Assembly (NCBI RefSeq): GCF_009870125.1
Contig: NC_046680.1
Coordinates: forward strand, 18,991,501-19,055,500
Source of the DNA: Drosophila pseudoobscura
Lineage: Eukaryota; Arthropoda; Insecta; Diptera; Drosophilidae
Direction: 5' to 3'
DNA: 64,000 nucleotides
The notes under the pieces are model-generated. The model did not search any database, was not told where the DNA came from, and saw only the letters and a list, made by a program, of their open reading frames with translations. Every line of letters begins with the position of its first letter. Within the stretch, counting starts at the first letter, position 1. Below are positions 46,111 to 59,937 of the stretch, piece after piece. The position numbers and the translations under genes were made by a program.

Positions 46111-48790
46111 GGAGGGAGGGAGGTGGAAATGGCATTTGCATAGTGTTGAGGTGGCCATGCAATTTGGTTAGCCATTTAAGCCAAATTAAGGCTCTGTTGG
46201 TAGCACTGCCACTGGTACCAGCCGCTGCCACGATGTGCCGCAGCACGCACGCTGGTCAGATGCAATCAAGGTTGCAATTTTCTTAACCAGTTTCCCCTTT
46301 AACCAGTTGACAATTCGTGTGCGTAACGCCGCGGTCCACGCCGCCTGCCTCCTCTGGCAATTTTTCTAACGATGACACGCCACCGAGACGAGAGGCCAAT
46401 CTTGGCCAAGTTTGGTTCTGGCTCTGGCATGCATTGGCAATCAGTTGGCAGTTTGTTTGGCTTAATCGTCTACGTAATTGATATGCGTGGCTGGGAGGCT
46501 GGGAGGCTGGCGGGGCCGAGATCCTTTTTAATTAAACTCCACAGCTGGCTGGCTCGCTGCCTCTCTGGCTCTCTGGCTCGTTGGCCGGCCATGGAACAGA
46601 GACATTAATACGGGCCGAGACCCGATTGGGCTGTGGCTGATACTCGTACAGATGCCATCTCGTTTTGAAATCGTTCCAGACGATTGACATAGATGACACC
46701 GATGTTGCCGTATGGGCGGTCCGGGGCAAATTGATTCGGTAATTAGGTTAGAGCAGCGATAAATACTATTTGAAGCACACGGTAATGCCGATCGATTGGC
46801 ATTTCGGATAGTGTTTCGCTAATCGAAGGCCATCCACAAGTTTTAGAGCCATCAACACTGCCAGTGATGGATAGTTTCGAATGGGAAGCCTTTGTCCTTT
46901 CCAGCTATCGAGTTTTCTGACCTTTCTGTGGCTTTTAAAATAAATGCGAATTTCATTTGGGAACCCTTCTCGTGGAAAAACTCATTTATGCGTATGTGCC
47001 AAAAATTACAATTACAAATAGTCTCGATTCGCTTTGGTCCTGTTCAACGGGGGGAGGGGGGGCCACTGGCACTGGCACTACGATGGACAAAGACAAATAT
47101 TGGCCCGCAATCACTCAGCTGTGAAGATGCCGCAGAGCAAACAGAAACAACTGCAGGGAAAAAGCTGAAACAGTGAGCGGCAATAGCAACACAACAGAAA
47201 TGGTCATCATAATACACACAGCCAGACAGTGGCTGCTATAAATATGCGAATTCGAATGGGCCAAAAGCGAATCGAACCGTTGGGAGTCCCAAATAAACAA
47301 AATGAAACGTGCCCCTGGGGAGCTGGCAGCCAGATGGGAGTGTGGGAGCCATTGGAATGCCAAAAACGTAAAACAGCTGAGAGAGAGAGAGAGAGAGACC
47401 CAAGCCAAATATTGGCATTGCCGGTGGTCGTTGATAGCAAGGGTATTCGGTGTTCGTTGTGAGAGAGAAGAACCCTTTGGGTCTCGGAATCGGCATAAGT
47501 AGAAGAGTACCAATTTGGCTGGTCCCTCGATCCATCCTGGATCAAATTAAGCAGTGAAATGCAAATTACTCAAGTTGTGGCCAAGGCAGGGCGGGGCAGG
47601 GAGGGGAGGGGGAAATTCTGGTTCTGGTTAACCAAAATTTAGTTGCACCCGGTTCTCGCACAATAGTGCTTCACAGATGCGGTGTAGCATGCCTTACACA
47701 TGCATAGCACTCGTATTCCACTTGCCACTTGATTGTTGCAACTATAGAAATCAGCGAAACAAAAGTATAAGTCTAGCCTGGGGCAGGGAAGCTTCTTATG
47801 ATGGTTTTTTATATTAAACCAATGCCAAGCGCGATCTCTGAAGAATCTTGTATAGCTTACCCTTTGTTCCGGCTCAGAATCCCAGTTCCCAGAATCATAA
47901 TACCCCACCAGGGCAAGGGTATAGGGAAGCTCGTGAACAATATTTGAGGGCACTCTGAGGGCAACTGCAAGCCGTTTCGATTGTGTGCGTGAGTGACTTT
48001 GACCCTCGCCCCTCGCCCCTCGCCTTGGAGCACCTTGGAGTGGTCTCCTCTCCGGCAGACACATAAATCGAGCAGCAAATCAATTATGTTAACCGTCTGC
48101 GAGCTCTTATCTCCGGCCCCACTCTGCATGTGGCTGCTTGATTATAATCCAAGGTCAGTAAGGGTCCACAGCATGACCCCCCCTTCCACCCTATGACAGG
48201 GGGAGAAAGATCATCTTGAATATTTCACGCACGTTCTGTGCATTAATTGATATTTGCAGTAATACGCATAAGTCAAGAGCGAGGGACAGCAACGAAATGA
48301 ATAGCAAATGAACTCGGTGTGAGACAGACACCACAATGGGAGCCCAGCCCGGGGAGAGATGGAGCCTGGGAAGCCGAGTGTGCAGCCAAGCGAAAAGGTT
48401 GGTATTCCTTAGGACCACATCCCAGTCGAAGAGCCCTCGGAGAGCCCTCGCAGAGAGTGTGCCAACATTTCGCTTTGGCTGTACGAAATCTGTTTTAGAG
48501 AATTTAGTGCAAACAAAACGCTTTTGCCGTATGAAAACGGAATACTAATTAGTCCCCCCTGCAGTGACCTTGGACCTGGCCGAACAAATTCCATCTTAAA
48601 TGCCAGAACTAAATTATTGGCTTAAATATAAGTATTTACCCCTTGAGGGACTGACTGTGCAGAGTCAGCGTAATGGAATTTTCCAGGCAAATATTTGATG
48701 ACAAACACACACAGTGGGCGGGGGAGAGGGGGAGTGAACGAAAACATAAGCCCAAAAAAATAGAAAAATATTTTACAAAAAATGTACTTG

Positions 48791-48862
48791 TGCGTCGGCC
48801 GGGAATCGAACCCGGATCAACTGCTTGGAAGGCAACTATGCTGACCATTACACCACCGACGC
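48791..48862 (-). tRNA. tRNA-Gly (anticodon UCC), second copy
   Basis: The 72-nt sequence is identical to the gene at 43638-43709, on the same strand, 5.15 kb away. A/B boxes and cloverleaf are intact. A T run on this strand (plus-strand A at 48777-48782) ends transcription. The two flanks are unrelated, which indicates either an old duplication with gene conversion or strong constraint. Confidence 0.97.
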
Positions 48863-51800
48863 CACTTGAAAGATCGGGGAATTTCTACCCCGAAGAACCG
48901 CACGACTGCGGAATGCCGGAATTGGACTGAAACCAACCCAACGTTCTATAAATAGATCGTACGGCACGACATGCAACGCTTAAGAGATACGAACGACGGA
49001 AATCTCGGGTTTCTCGCTTATCAAATTGGGTCGGTTCGAGGCGAAACTATGGAGCAATCCGGAATCAATTGGACGCGGAATGGAATGGGAATGAACAACT
49101 AAAATCCATGGGCTAAAGATCTATTAGAGCATGTGTAGGCAACTCTTTATTGGTGGAAAATTATACAAAATCAAATTAAAAGCAATCAGTAGGAGTTATA
49201 CTACCTCCAGCCATGGGTGGCTAAGAGAGAGGGTTACGTGACAAATGTTGGAACGAGGTACGAGGTCCATTCATAGTCAAAAAGCTTTTCAATGCAAAGA
49301 CACGGCCTGGTGGGTCACCCACACTCGTGCCGCACTAGACAGGCCGGAGGAGAAGTAGAGGTAACCACAGGCGGTCCACGAGCCAAACTTATTTATTACA
49401 CACCATTTTCTGATGTTTGATCTACCAAACACGGCGAACCCCCCGTAAGCCGTAAAGCGAGGAGGAGGGCCCAGGCCCAGGCCGCTGTTTGAGGCCTAAA
49501 CAACCGAATCGTGTTTAGTTTTGATCTCTGACATGCTTTCAGTTCCTAACCGATCGCTCTATGTTTCTAATTAATTTGTATGATCCGCTCACAGCGTGTC
49601 GGTAATTTCCCGCATCCGAGGGCATTCCTGAAGCCCTAACAAATTGCAGGCCATACATCAAAATCTATCAAATGAATGACCATTTTATTTGGCTACCTTT
49701 TTCGACCATTCCGTATGGCACATAATTGATGGGACCCGGGAGTCTGCTAGGGTCGGGGTCTGTGGTAACTCCGATTGCTCTTGGCGGGGAACAACGGGGT
49801 TGACACTGGCAGCCAAATGATGTCATTCTATCGGAGCTGGCACAAAGTCTCGGCCCTGGAACCTGTTGCTCTCAAAAGAGTTTCGTTTCTCTCTCTCTTT
49901 TATAAATTATTTATTCAGATTTTTCTTTTCTTTGCGCTTTTTTTGGGCTTACCTATTGAGACGTCTACTTTGGTTAATTGAGTCCATTATTTGGTTCGGA
50001 GTCTTTTTGTGTAGTCATGGCGGATTATGGAAGAAAGAGAATGCGTTTCGGATATGGCTAGCTAATGGAGTTAATCATTATTTATTTAGAGACTAATCTT
50101 TGGTGGGTTTCCAGCCGATTTGGAGCTCATTTTGAAACTGTTGTGGAAACTCTTCTTTGTAGAGAAGCCTGAAACGGCTATAAAACGGTTATGAACAGTT
50201 TAATTATGGCCCAGGCCCAGTCCTTGAAAGGCTTTTGCCCACAAAATTACATATGCAAAAAAAAAAAGAAGGAAAAAAAAGAGGAGACTGAATGGAAAAC
50301 CAGTAAAAACGAAACGGAAACTGCATAATCAAAAATCACAGCGAGCGGTAATCAACGGACCATATATTTTCAAGATGCCCCGCCGCCGCCGCCGTCGCCG
50401 CCCGCCCCGTGACCAGCCGCCAATCTTGGGGAGCCCACACACAGCAGCCTGGTATGGCATGTGGCATGGACCAGGGAATGGTCAAAACAAGTCCCAAGAT
50501 CCAAAGGATGCTTACACGCTGCGAGTACGCGCTGTGTGCCACATGCGGCGTTCTGTTGAAAGCAACTTAGAAAGAGAGGTTGTGTCTAAGTTGCCAGACA
50601 TTGAACTTGAATATGAATTTTTAATTGCATGCGGCATGCGGCATGCGAAACTTGCTCAAGCCAATTAATTACGCATCGATTTGTGACTCGGCAGGTTTTG
50701 CCCCAAACCACATCCACGAGGAGGATGGAGAGCCGTAGCCGTAGCTGGAGTCGAGTGTTCAGCATGTGGGGAGTCACATTTGCATTTGACAGGGGACGGG
50801 ACGGACCGGGACGGGGACGGGCCGGAGAGTTGCCACTTAATTGTTGCCAGCCCCAGACCCAGCCCCAGCCCCAGCTCCAGCTCTGGCCTCTGACTTGGCA
50901 ACTTTTGCGAAATTGTATGCTTAATGGAATGCTCAAGGGATGGCTGGGGATGGAATGGCAGCTGGGATATGGGATATGGTGTAGAGCTAAAATCAAAAGC
51001 CATTAGTTGTGTCTTCATGGGGAACCTGGGGGCTCATTTATCAATAATTTCCTGGTAAATCGATTCAAACTGCATCCCCAGTGATTGACATCCGAGTCGG
51101 GGTCCTCCCTTCTGACCTGATTCTGAGGACTGTCGTTGCCCCAGCTTCGGCCTACTCGTCATCTGGTGATTGCATGTGATTCACGGACCTGCTCCATGGC
51201 CTGTGGCTGGCAAAATAAGTTTCAATTATCCACAGGTACACGGCAAGCGATGAATAATAATTTCATTTAAGTGAAACCCTCTCCCGCACCAACAAAAAGG
51301 CAGTGGAAAAGGCACCGCACTCCATAAAAGCAGTTCGGTCGAGCTAATCATACAATAAATGAATCCTCATCAATTCAAAGACAGCAGCCGCAGCTGGAGG
51401 AGGAGGAGGAGGAGGAGCAGCAGCAGCATCCTGGAATCATCGTTGTCGTCCCGGTGAGTAAGTCCGGCCAAGAGCCAGAGCCATAGCGAGAGCCCGGCCT
51501 AGCCCCCAAATGAGCCGAGAGCCAGGCAAAGGCAATAAAATTTATGTTAAGTAGCGCGGCCATAAATAGCCAAAACGCAGGGGATGGTAGGAGAGTGGCT
51601 ATCGGACAACGTCGTCATCTCCTAACCTTGGCAAAGGAGCAGCAAAGAAATCAAGGAAGAAAGCCGATTGAGGCTTTTCGGACTATGGGATACCCGTTGT
51701 CCCGCTAGTGTGGAGTCCCTAATAATCATTCTTTGTGGGGCTCTAAGCCTCTATTCTACCCATCAGAGACACCCCAAACCTCTGCCATTACAGGGTACCA

Positions 51801-52144
51801 CAGCGAGAGAGGGAGCAGCAAAAAAATCGTGAAATCGTGGAATGATAAATGTCAAAGCAAATGACATAAATAATCGAATCGAGCGCAAACTCAGTCAGCC
51901 ATGAAAGCGATGTGCCTAGAGGGCAGGCAGCCTATCAGCGGCATTGGCGTCGAGGCTCCCATAAAGAGAATAATCAGGAGGGCAATGGAGGGAGCAGGAG
52001 CTGGATGGAGACGAAATCCTTTAACGTCACCAAGTGTGGTCCGAGGCTCGATTGCGTGCCCCATTCCCATTTCATTCCATTCTTCCATCCGCCACGAGCA
52101 CGAGCCTCGTTCGAGCCGCCCGTGGACGGGTGATGATGCCAGTG

Positions 52145-52193
52145 CCCGGGCAAAAGAGGCGACTTCAATTATTGATAGATTATTTACTGTCAG
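52145..52193. repeat. Copy 2 of the twin element
   Basis: CCCGGGCAA at 52145-52153 and the 28-nt block at 52166-52193. The block matches 42374-42401 at 27 of 28 positions; flanks beyond the blocks differ. Confidence 0.7.
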
Positions 52194-55100
52194 TCAGTCA
52201 GTCGGTCCGACAGGCAGGCAGGGAGGCGGCCAGGGAGGCAGGCAATGACATTGCCCATTGGCTTCGGTTCCAAGAAGGAAAAGCCCCGTCACAGTCCCAT
52301 CGACATCGTCATCTCCGACTCTTGTACGCGACTTACATTAATCATTAACTGAGGCACTTGTACCCCCACTTATCCCCCACACTCCTTCACCCTTTTTGCT
52401 GTGCCTCTGCGTTTGTGCAATTTGTAATTCTGTATAAAGCATCAAAAGGTAGAGACTTCATATATCATAGATCTCAACTGGAAGAATGAGAATTTGCATT
52501 AACACATCATCAGTGGCTGATGAGACGCCCAGGAGGGAGTGTCCCGGGGAACATGTTTGTGGAAAGTATCGGTTACAAAAAGCACTTGAACCGCAGGGAA
52601 ATGAGCAGAAGAATCCCGTAGATATTTCCGAAAAACAGCCCCCCCTATGCATAAATCAAGAGCCCGATCAAAATAAGGAACTTCTCCGATCGTAAATCCC
52701 CACAAGAGCAAATCGAGAAACACTTTCAATCCGCGTGGGACTCCTCGGCAAGGGCCTCGGGCCGCCCGGCACACACCTTTATGGCTCATTAACGACATGT
52801 CTTGGCCAGCCAGTCGATGGCTTTTGCATCTTTGGGGGCTCCACCAACAAAACGAGCTCAATAAAAATAAAAACTGTCTGTTGGCTGGGGACTGGACGAC
52901 AATAAAACAAAATGGCAATTTACGATTTTATTTACGAGCTGCCGTGGAACGGAGCATGCCATGGGCCGGGGCGACGGGGGCCGAGATCCATCTGAAAAGG
53001 TGGAAACACTTGATGGGTAGTTTCGCACTACATCCAGACGGAGAGAGGAACTTCAAAAGGAGGCGCTCCGCATGGCAGACGAAAAATTTGTCATGCTCAA
53101 TGCGTTTCGCCTCACCTCACTCCGCCTCAAAAAAGCAAACAAAAACAAAACAGAGGAGTGCTCGCATTGAGATGGTTGTCTAAACTTGTGGAAACGCATA
53201 AATTATACTGAATATAGTACGATATACAAGAGGCTCTGTGCCATAGCAGCTGTCAACGCCCGTCCGCCCCTAGCAGCCGCCCACAATTGTGGAATTGTGG
53301 AGCATTTCGCTGCGACTTCAAAAATGACCGACACAACGCACCGCACCACACCGCACCCCTTCCGTCGTGCAGTTTTATGGGCGTTTCACACACTCAGAGA
53401 CACGCACCGCTGACGCAGACGCCCCCTATTTTTGGGGGTCTATTTTTGGGCATTTCTCTTAATTGAAAGTTTATTAGAGGCATTTGTTACGACCCGAGCC
53501 GATAATGCGTTTCAGGTGAGAGCAAAACGAGGGGCTTCAGGGTTAACCATTTCTGGTTTCAATTGGGCAATGGGCGTGGAAAATTAGAGGATATGATGGG
53601 TAGTATAGAAGAAGACAGAAGAAGATTTCTATTCTTAGTCCCACATAAGATACAGATTTTGCCGTACAAAGCCTATCCACTCCATGACTTCTTCTAAGAC
53701 CCCTGCCTTATCCTTCACTCTTTGAGCCGAATCTTCCGTCAAGTTCATTAGTACAAAGTAACGTTGGCTAATGCACTCCAGAATTATCATCCGAATACCT
53801 CTCTCTACTTCTTAATTGTATATCCAAACTCTTTCATCTCTTGACACTCTCTCACTCCCGCTCCAAGACTTTCTTTTCGAATTTCCTACATAAAAACTAC
53901 CGAAAAATCGTAAAAACTTGCCCAAATCTGTTTTTCATTACGCTACTAGAAAGTCTAGAAGCCAAGACGCAGAATAATCCCCAAACTGCACTCCGCCAGA
54001 CGATGAGGAGCGGGAGGATAGATCTCTCTCTCTGGCTCCTGTGGAGAGGGAGATGCCGCGTAATGCATCATAAATTCACATTAACACTCTGCAGACATGT
54101 GCGCGGTCGCCTCCCTTCGGGGCCGCACTCCATGGCACTCTGCTTCTGCCCCACATTGTTGTTGTCTGCCACACACATTTATGGGGGCTCATTTTGCGTT
54201 TTAAAAGATACATTTTGTGTGCCATTTGTGTCATCCACGAGTATGTGTGTCGTCTGCGGCGCGACGGCTGGATTTTGTGCATCTGTTTTGTTAGAATTTT
54301 GATGCCGTTACCACCACAAGTGGTATACCCTACACATTAGGGGTACCCAGACTGTGAGCTGAAGACTAGAGATGTTATCCAGTATTTCCATTAGATTTTA
54401 CAACCTTTTCTGTGGACTCAAACCCCCTCAGGGTGTTCTCTGATTCGAGGAGTCCCTTTTTTGCAGCTTTGTGGCCTGACGATGGCAGCCGTCGCTTCAG
54501 TATATTTACTTTATAATTTTTTATTGCCCCATTCGAGTGTGTGGAGGCTTTTGTGCATTTGTCAAAATTTTCACGATTTACGATCGACATCATCATCAAC
54601 ATCAGTGGCAGAGGAGGTTGGGTTGCCGTTGCCCTTGCCCAGCACCCCACAACAGAGATCCCCAATCCCCGATCCCCAATCCATGGCTGAAAAGCCTCCG
54701 ACGACAGAACAAGATTTATGTTAATTTGTTGTGATTTATTGAACGATTTTTTTATGGGAGTTTCACGCATTTTCTTCTCGGATACTCGAAACGCCAGTTG
54801 TCCTATATTTTTGTTGTGGCAAGGCACAAACATTTGCCACAAAACCGAATGACATTTTGAGTGCTCCGCATGTTTGGTTAATTGAAAAGAAAAACCGCAT
54901 TGAATCGAAATAAACAGGCTGGTTGCCCCATTCCGAAATTGGCGGGAATTCAATGGATATTCGTACTTCATAGACACTGGGAACGGGGCTACGAGAGCTA
55001 CGGGGATTTTCGCACAGTTGGAGATCCGTTTGTTGAATGTCCACGGACCCCAATGGCCCCTTGGGTCCCTCCGCCGATGCGAGTATGATCAATGTGCGTC

Positions 55101-57700
55101 TGTCATGCAAATTTAAATTTGTCCAAAATGAAAAAAGAAAAAAAAAGAAAACCCCAATCCCAATCCACGAAAGCCGGGCACGCAGGCAGGCCGCAGCCAG
55201 GCCGCAGCCAGGGGGACGGGGCACCGAGGTTGATGTTGCTGCCGGGCCTAGACAAGCGGCAAGTTAATTTATGCAACACTGCAACACGGCGCGGCAACAA
55301 CAACGGCCGCTCTGGCAGCAACACAATGCCAATAAAGGCTTTGGGGCAGACACAACAGCCACAGGAACAGCAACAACAATTTGAAAATTGTTTATGCGTC
55401 TGCGCAGCCGCACAGTCGCCCCCCTCTCCCCCTCCCCCTCCCGCTCTCCCTCTCAATCTTCTTGCTGCTGCAACTTGTGGCGCGTTTAGTGTTAAACGCT
55501 TGATTAAAATTCTTGTAACTGCAACACTTTTGTGGCATGTGTTGTATGGAGAAAAAAAAAGAGAGAGGGCGATTGTCTGAGATCTTTATGGAGCGTGTTG
55601 TTTCCTTTGTGGAGGTTGGTTTTCTTTTCTTTTCTTTTCTTCGCTCTTCGGTTCCATGCATCACAGGGGAAGATCGTTGTTTGTGTACCTGGCGGCTGTG
55701 CCTCATGCCTCATGCCTCATGCCTCTGCGTCCTGGCCATTGTTGCTCTTGTTCTTTTTTAATTGAATTGATTTGCATTTTTCACGCAGGCGTTGCTCATT
55801 GCCGTTGGATAAGCAGGAAATGTTTGCCGTTTTGGGGGTGGGGTGGGGTGGAGTTGGGGAGGGGTGGGATTTAAGATGAGCGGGACTTTCAATCGAATCG
55901 AACGGGTGGAGCCGCACAGGCAATGCTTTCTTTTTGGGGCTGTAAGGGCTCCACCTTGCCACAAGACAACCACCCATGAATGCAGCAATCTTGCAGCAAT
56001 TGCATGTTAATTACAATTTGAACATGCCTCAACACCCGACACTGCCACTCTCCCCCCTCCCCCTTCCCTTTGCACTCCCCCAAAGTGCCAGAAAGAAAAT
56101 TGTTATTAATTAACATGTAATTGTTACGGGCAGGCGACATGACAGAGGCCCACATCGCATCGCATCGCACCGAATCGCATCGAATGTGGCATGCCGCGTA
56201 CGCGCGGTGGCAGGGCATGTGGGAGGCTCTCTCTGTCAAATCGCTGCCGGCTTTAACAAATTAATAAACTTGACCAAGACACGATAAAACCGCATAAATC
56301 AATTTCGGTACAAATGCGCTAAACAATCATAAATAATAATTAAATGCCTGTTTAAACTACTTTTCGGGGGCACGCAGTCCCCTCCCCTCCCTCCGGCTGG
56401 TTGGATAATTAAAAACTGTCGGTAATTATTGAAATTTGTGGCCAGCAGCAGACACGGGTTAACCGAATGGCGCTTAAATTACAGCCCGAAAAATGGCTCA
56501 CAAAATTTAATTCAATTTAAGGGAAATACTCGATGGAGAAGGAGCTCTCTCTCTCTTCTGTCTCTCTTTTTATTCACGGTATGCCTCGTTAGTTGTGTCC
56601 ACTTCCTGTGTTTGTGTTCCTGTTCCGTTTCCCTTTCCGATGCCTGTCATCTATCCAATAATTTGTGACGCCTAATTGGGCAAAGGGTAGCCAGCCACTG
56701 CCACAGATACTTTGCCATGCATCCGTATAGAGACAGAGAAAAAATGTTACACTTTTGTGCTTCTAATTGCGCATTTGTATGCCTAATCGATCTGTCCGAT
56801 TCGATTCGTTTCGATGTCTCTCATGGAATTTGTGGGCCATGTATAGGTGAGTGTTTTCCTTTTGTCTCTGCTTTCCATTTCTGTTTTTCTGGCCGGGCTT
56901 TGGCTTTGGCCAGGTGTCCGTTTGAACTGCTAAACCAAATGAAGCGTGACATTATTCACATTTTTTTCGAGAGGGTGGTGCGACCTGCTCTATGTAAATT
57001 GGTCGCATGACAAAGGATAACTTGTGTGTCCGGATCTCTATTGTCTGGGCAATCAATTGCTGTCTAACCGTTTGATGATAGCTGAAGGTCCCCTGTTCAT
57101 GAGGATTGATGGTTACTAGAGAACGGATAGGATAGAAGGTTTTCCTACATGTCTACATATGTCTGATGAAGACTCCATCTAGGCGTGTAGCCAAAGTACC
57201 CTCTCCTTCCCACTGTACGCCGCATATTTCCCTGTCTGATGCCCACTGTGCCTGGACCTCCTGTCATAAGTGGCTTTCGGCCAAAAGTGGTTTCAATGCG
57301 AGAGAGTCTGCTTCAAGCAGTTTCCCTCTCTCCGCCCCTCTAAGCGAACCATCGATTGCGTGTTGCAACAAACGCTGATCATGTAAATCCTAAGCAGCAG
57401 GCAGTCTGTATATATATATGTATATATAAAGGCTAGACAGAGGCGGGAGACCACAAAACCCACATGCAATTCCACTCCGATGTTGCACGCAATTAAAATC
57501 TTCATTAGCCGCGTTTAATTTCCACTTTTGATTAAAATAAGAAATAAAACACATATAAAATGAGAAAATTCAGTACTAAAAATAAAACAGAAAAAAATCT
57601 TGTGACATGTGTCGTGGCTTATCGCCATCAGCCGCCAGCAACAAGTGGAGTTGGGGAGTTGCGGAGTTGGGGCTATGGGGCGGTAGATGGAGATGGAGTC

Positions 57701-57751
57701 GGCACTGGCACTGGCACTGGGACTGGGACTTGGACTGGCACTGGCACTGGG
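57701..57751. repeat. GGCACT/GGGACT hexamer repeat
   Basis: About eight hexamers with small variations; translates as Gly-Thr or Trp-His repeats in unsupported frames. Confidence 0.8.
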
Positions 57752-59070
57752 TGGAGGCGCAGCAGGATTCGATTGGACTCCTCTGCGGACACTTTGCCTG
57801 ATTAACGATACGTCCTCGTCCTCCGGGCACTCCTCCTCGTCCTCCTTGTAGTCGTCGTCGCTATCAATGTTGGGCCTAAGTGACAGTTGACTTGTTTATC
57901 AATTGACAGTTGTTGTTGCTCCGCCGAAGCGGCAACGGACACTGGCTAACTGTTAATAAGCTTGTTCCGTGGCCTGTGAAAATGTTGCTTTTAATTAAAA
58001 GTTGCCCAACCCCTCCTGGGCGAGGGGGGCGGGGGGGAGAGAGCCTGGTGTTTTGTAAGCCCGTATTTTAAAGCCCGATGCTGTCAGGATAGCGGCCCAG
58101 AGCTCATGTCTTACAACCAAGTAGTGGCTTTGGGGCATGCTGCAAGTCAAGATATTTTATATAAGCATAAATAAATATTTGGGCCAGCCTACACAGTACG
58201 CAGTACGCAGTACGCAGACATTCGCTTGAGATAAAGATACATTCTATAGTTGAAATTATTATTAAGTATTTATTTGTTCTCAGGAATTTTTTAATTGGTT
58301 TTCTTTTGCCACAAAACTTGCGGTTAGCCAAAACTTTTTGGCCCACTTCGGACATGTTTATTGCTTTGGCCACAATTAAGCGATATTTCTTAGACAAAAG
58401 CTGCAGAAACATCCGCTTCCTGGAGTGCCAGACTCCGGCTCCGGCTCCGGCTCTGGCTTCGGCCTGCAGTTGTGGGTCAGTGGATTACTTTTTCAGGCTT
58501 CTGGCATTGTTTTTTTGTTTCTCTTCTTGGCTAAAGTTGAATGCAGTCCAGTCCCCACTCTCTCCCACTCTCTAATGAGCCGTCGCTGAATGAAGTTCAA
58601 TGTTGTGGCTTGTAAATCCCCCCACATGCTCCGCTTTCTCGGACAGAAATCCCATTTCCATAAATATCAATTAAGCAGAGTGACAGGGAACATGGGGAGT
58701 TCTCGAGTTGCTCTCCGAGACGACTCCAGCTACTGGCTACTGGTTGGGCTGCTACCTGGCCTACGCAGTTTTATAATTGGACAATTTACTACCCCCCCCG
58801 CCACTCCCCGGCGACCGCTTGGAGAGCGCTCATCAAGAGAGCTGAGGAAATGCTACCATTTGGGCGTTGAAGCATGAAACCTATGTCCGTATGTGGGCGT
58901 GGCAATTGAAATTGAAGTCGTGTGCTAACGGGGGGGGAGCGGGGGTACACAGTGTACTGTTTTGCTTGAATGGATATACCCCCGAAAAAAAGAAAATTCA
59001 ATTAGTCAAAGTCCAATCGTCCCCCCCTGGCACCCACTCCCGGAAAAGGCTTTCCCCCGTAAGCGGCTTA

Positions 59071-59090
59071 CACACACACACACACACACA
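59071..59090. repeat. (CA)10 microsatellite
   Basis: Uninterrupted dinucleotide run. Confidence 0.9.
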
Positions 59091-59895
59091 CCCGCAAACT
59101 GTTTCACTAATTTTCAAAGCTCCTCGAGCCTGTGCTCTCCCGCCTTCTAATTACTCCTAACCGAATGGAGGAGGGAGGCTGCGAGGCGACAAGAGATGAT
59201 GTTACTTAGTCATTTGGCATCCACTAAGCGGTCACTAAGCGTCAATATTTCAGGCCTAAGCCTATTACAGATTATTGTGCCAGCTTACACCAGAGGCAGA
59301 CGACATGTCCGCCAGCCTGGGAGCCAGGGAGCCATGGGGCAGGCAGGCATTGAGGCATTCAGGCAGCCGATGGCATCTCTGGTTGAGTGTCAACTCTCCT
59401 GATTGGACAGCTTATTGGGCCTTTGATTTGCATAATATTTCGTTGAATAGTTTCGAGAGGGCCATGTGGAAATTGGGGAACGCCAAGACATGGCATGGAA
59501 TGTGGGATACAGGTGGAAGGAGGGGGGGAAATAGGTCAATCGGTTTTGTCGATTTCACGGCATGAAATCTCAACAAAATCCCACAAATTAAATTCAATTA
59601 ATTTCTACTCGTTTGCTCCACTAAAGGTACTTGAATTTCCGATTCATGAAAAGTGCAGCCCCTTCCCAAAAATAAACCCCCCGCCCCACCACACACACAC
59701 ACCCCCCTCACTCTTCCAGTGCGGGCTGGAGCTGCCGCCTGGGGGGCCTTTACACTTTGATGGCAAACATTTCATGAATTCATTTGTGCGACAGCGCGGA
59801 AAATGTGTTTGGCAAATGAAAAGCTGCCCGGACAAGGCCTCGACCAGATTCGAGGAGGGGCGTACGCAGGTGAGTTTTCAGCTTAAAACCGATCA

Positions 59896-59929
59896 TCATT
59901 CGAGGCCGAGAGCTTAGTTGCCCCAAGTC
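59896..59929 (+). promoter_or_regulatory. Inr plus DPE core promoter of the third protease
   Basis: TCATTC at 59896-59901 matches the fly initiator TCAKTY. With its A (59898) as +1, AGTCC falls at +28 to +32 (59925-59929), matching the DPE consensus RGWYV at the required exact spacing. The 5' UTR would be 40 nt. Confidence 0.55.
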
Positions 59930-59937
59930 CAGGCAAG

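Larger units (their letters stand above)
43710..48790. other. Gene desert between the two tRNA genes
   Basis: No supported protein gene. It holds a 23-base poly-T (44719-44741), a 14-bp minisatellite (45127-45197) and a CA/GA repeat (46081-46110). The tRNA copies share no obvious flanking homology beyond a few bases. Confidence 0.45.
48863..59895. other. 11-kb gene desert upstream of the third protease
   Basis: No supported gene. It is rich in short simple repeats (GGA/GCA near 51400-51425, GGCACT hexamers at 57701-57751, (CA)10 at 59071-59090, TTTTC repeats near 55620-55640). It also has many TAATTA-like and CAATTA-like AT-rich motifs and the second copy of the twin element (52145-52193). 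A donor-like CAG|GTGAGT near 59869 could end an upstream non-coding exon, but nothing confirms it. Confidence 0.45.

Noticed and set aside
59495-59917. Possible upstream coding exon of the third protease ending at CAG|GTGAGT near 59869
   Set aside because: The protease already has its own ATG and signal peptide with a good Inr-DPE promoter between. The frame includes low-complexity His/Pro sequence. A non-coding exon remains possible.
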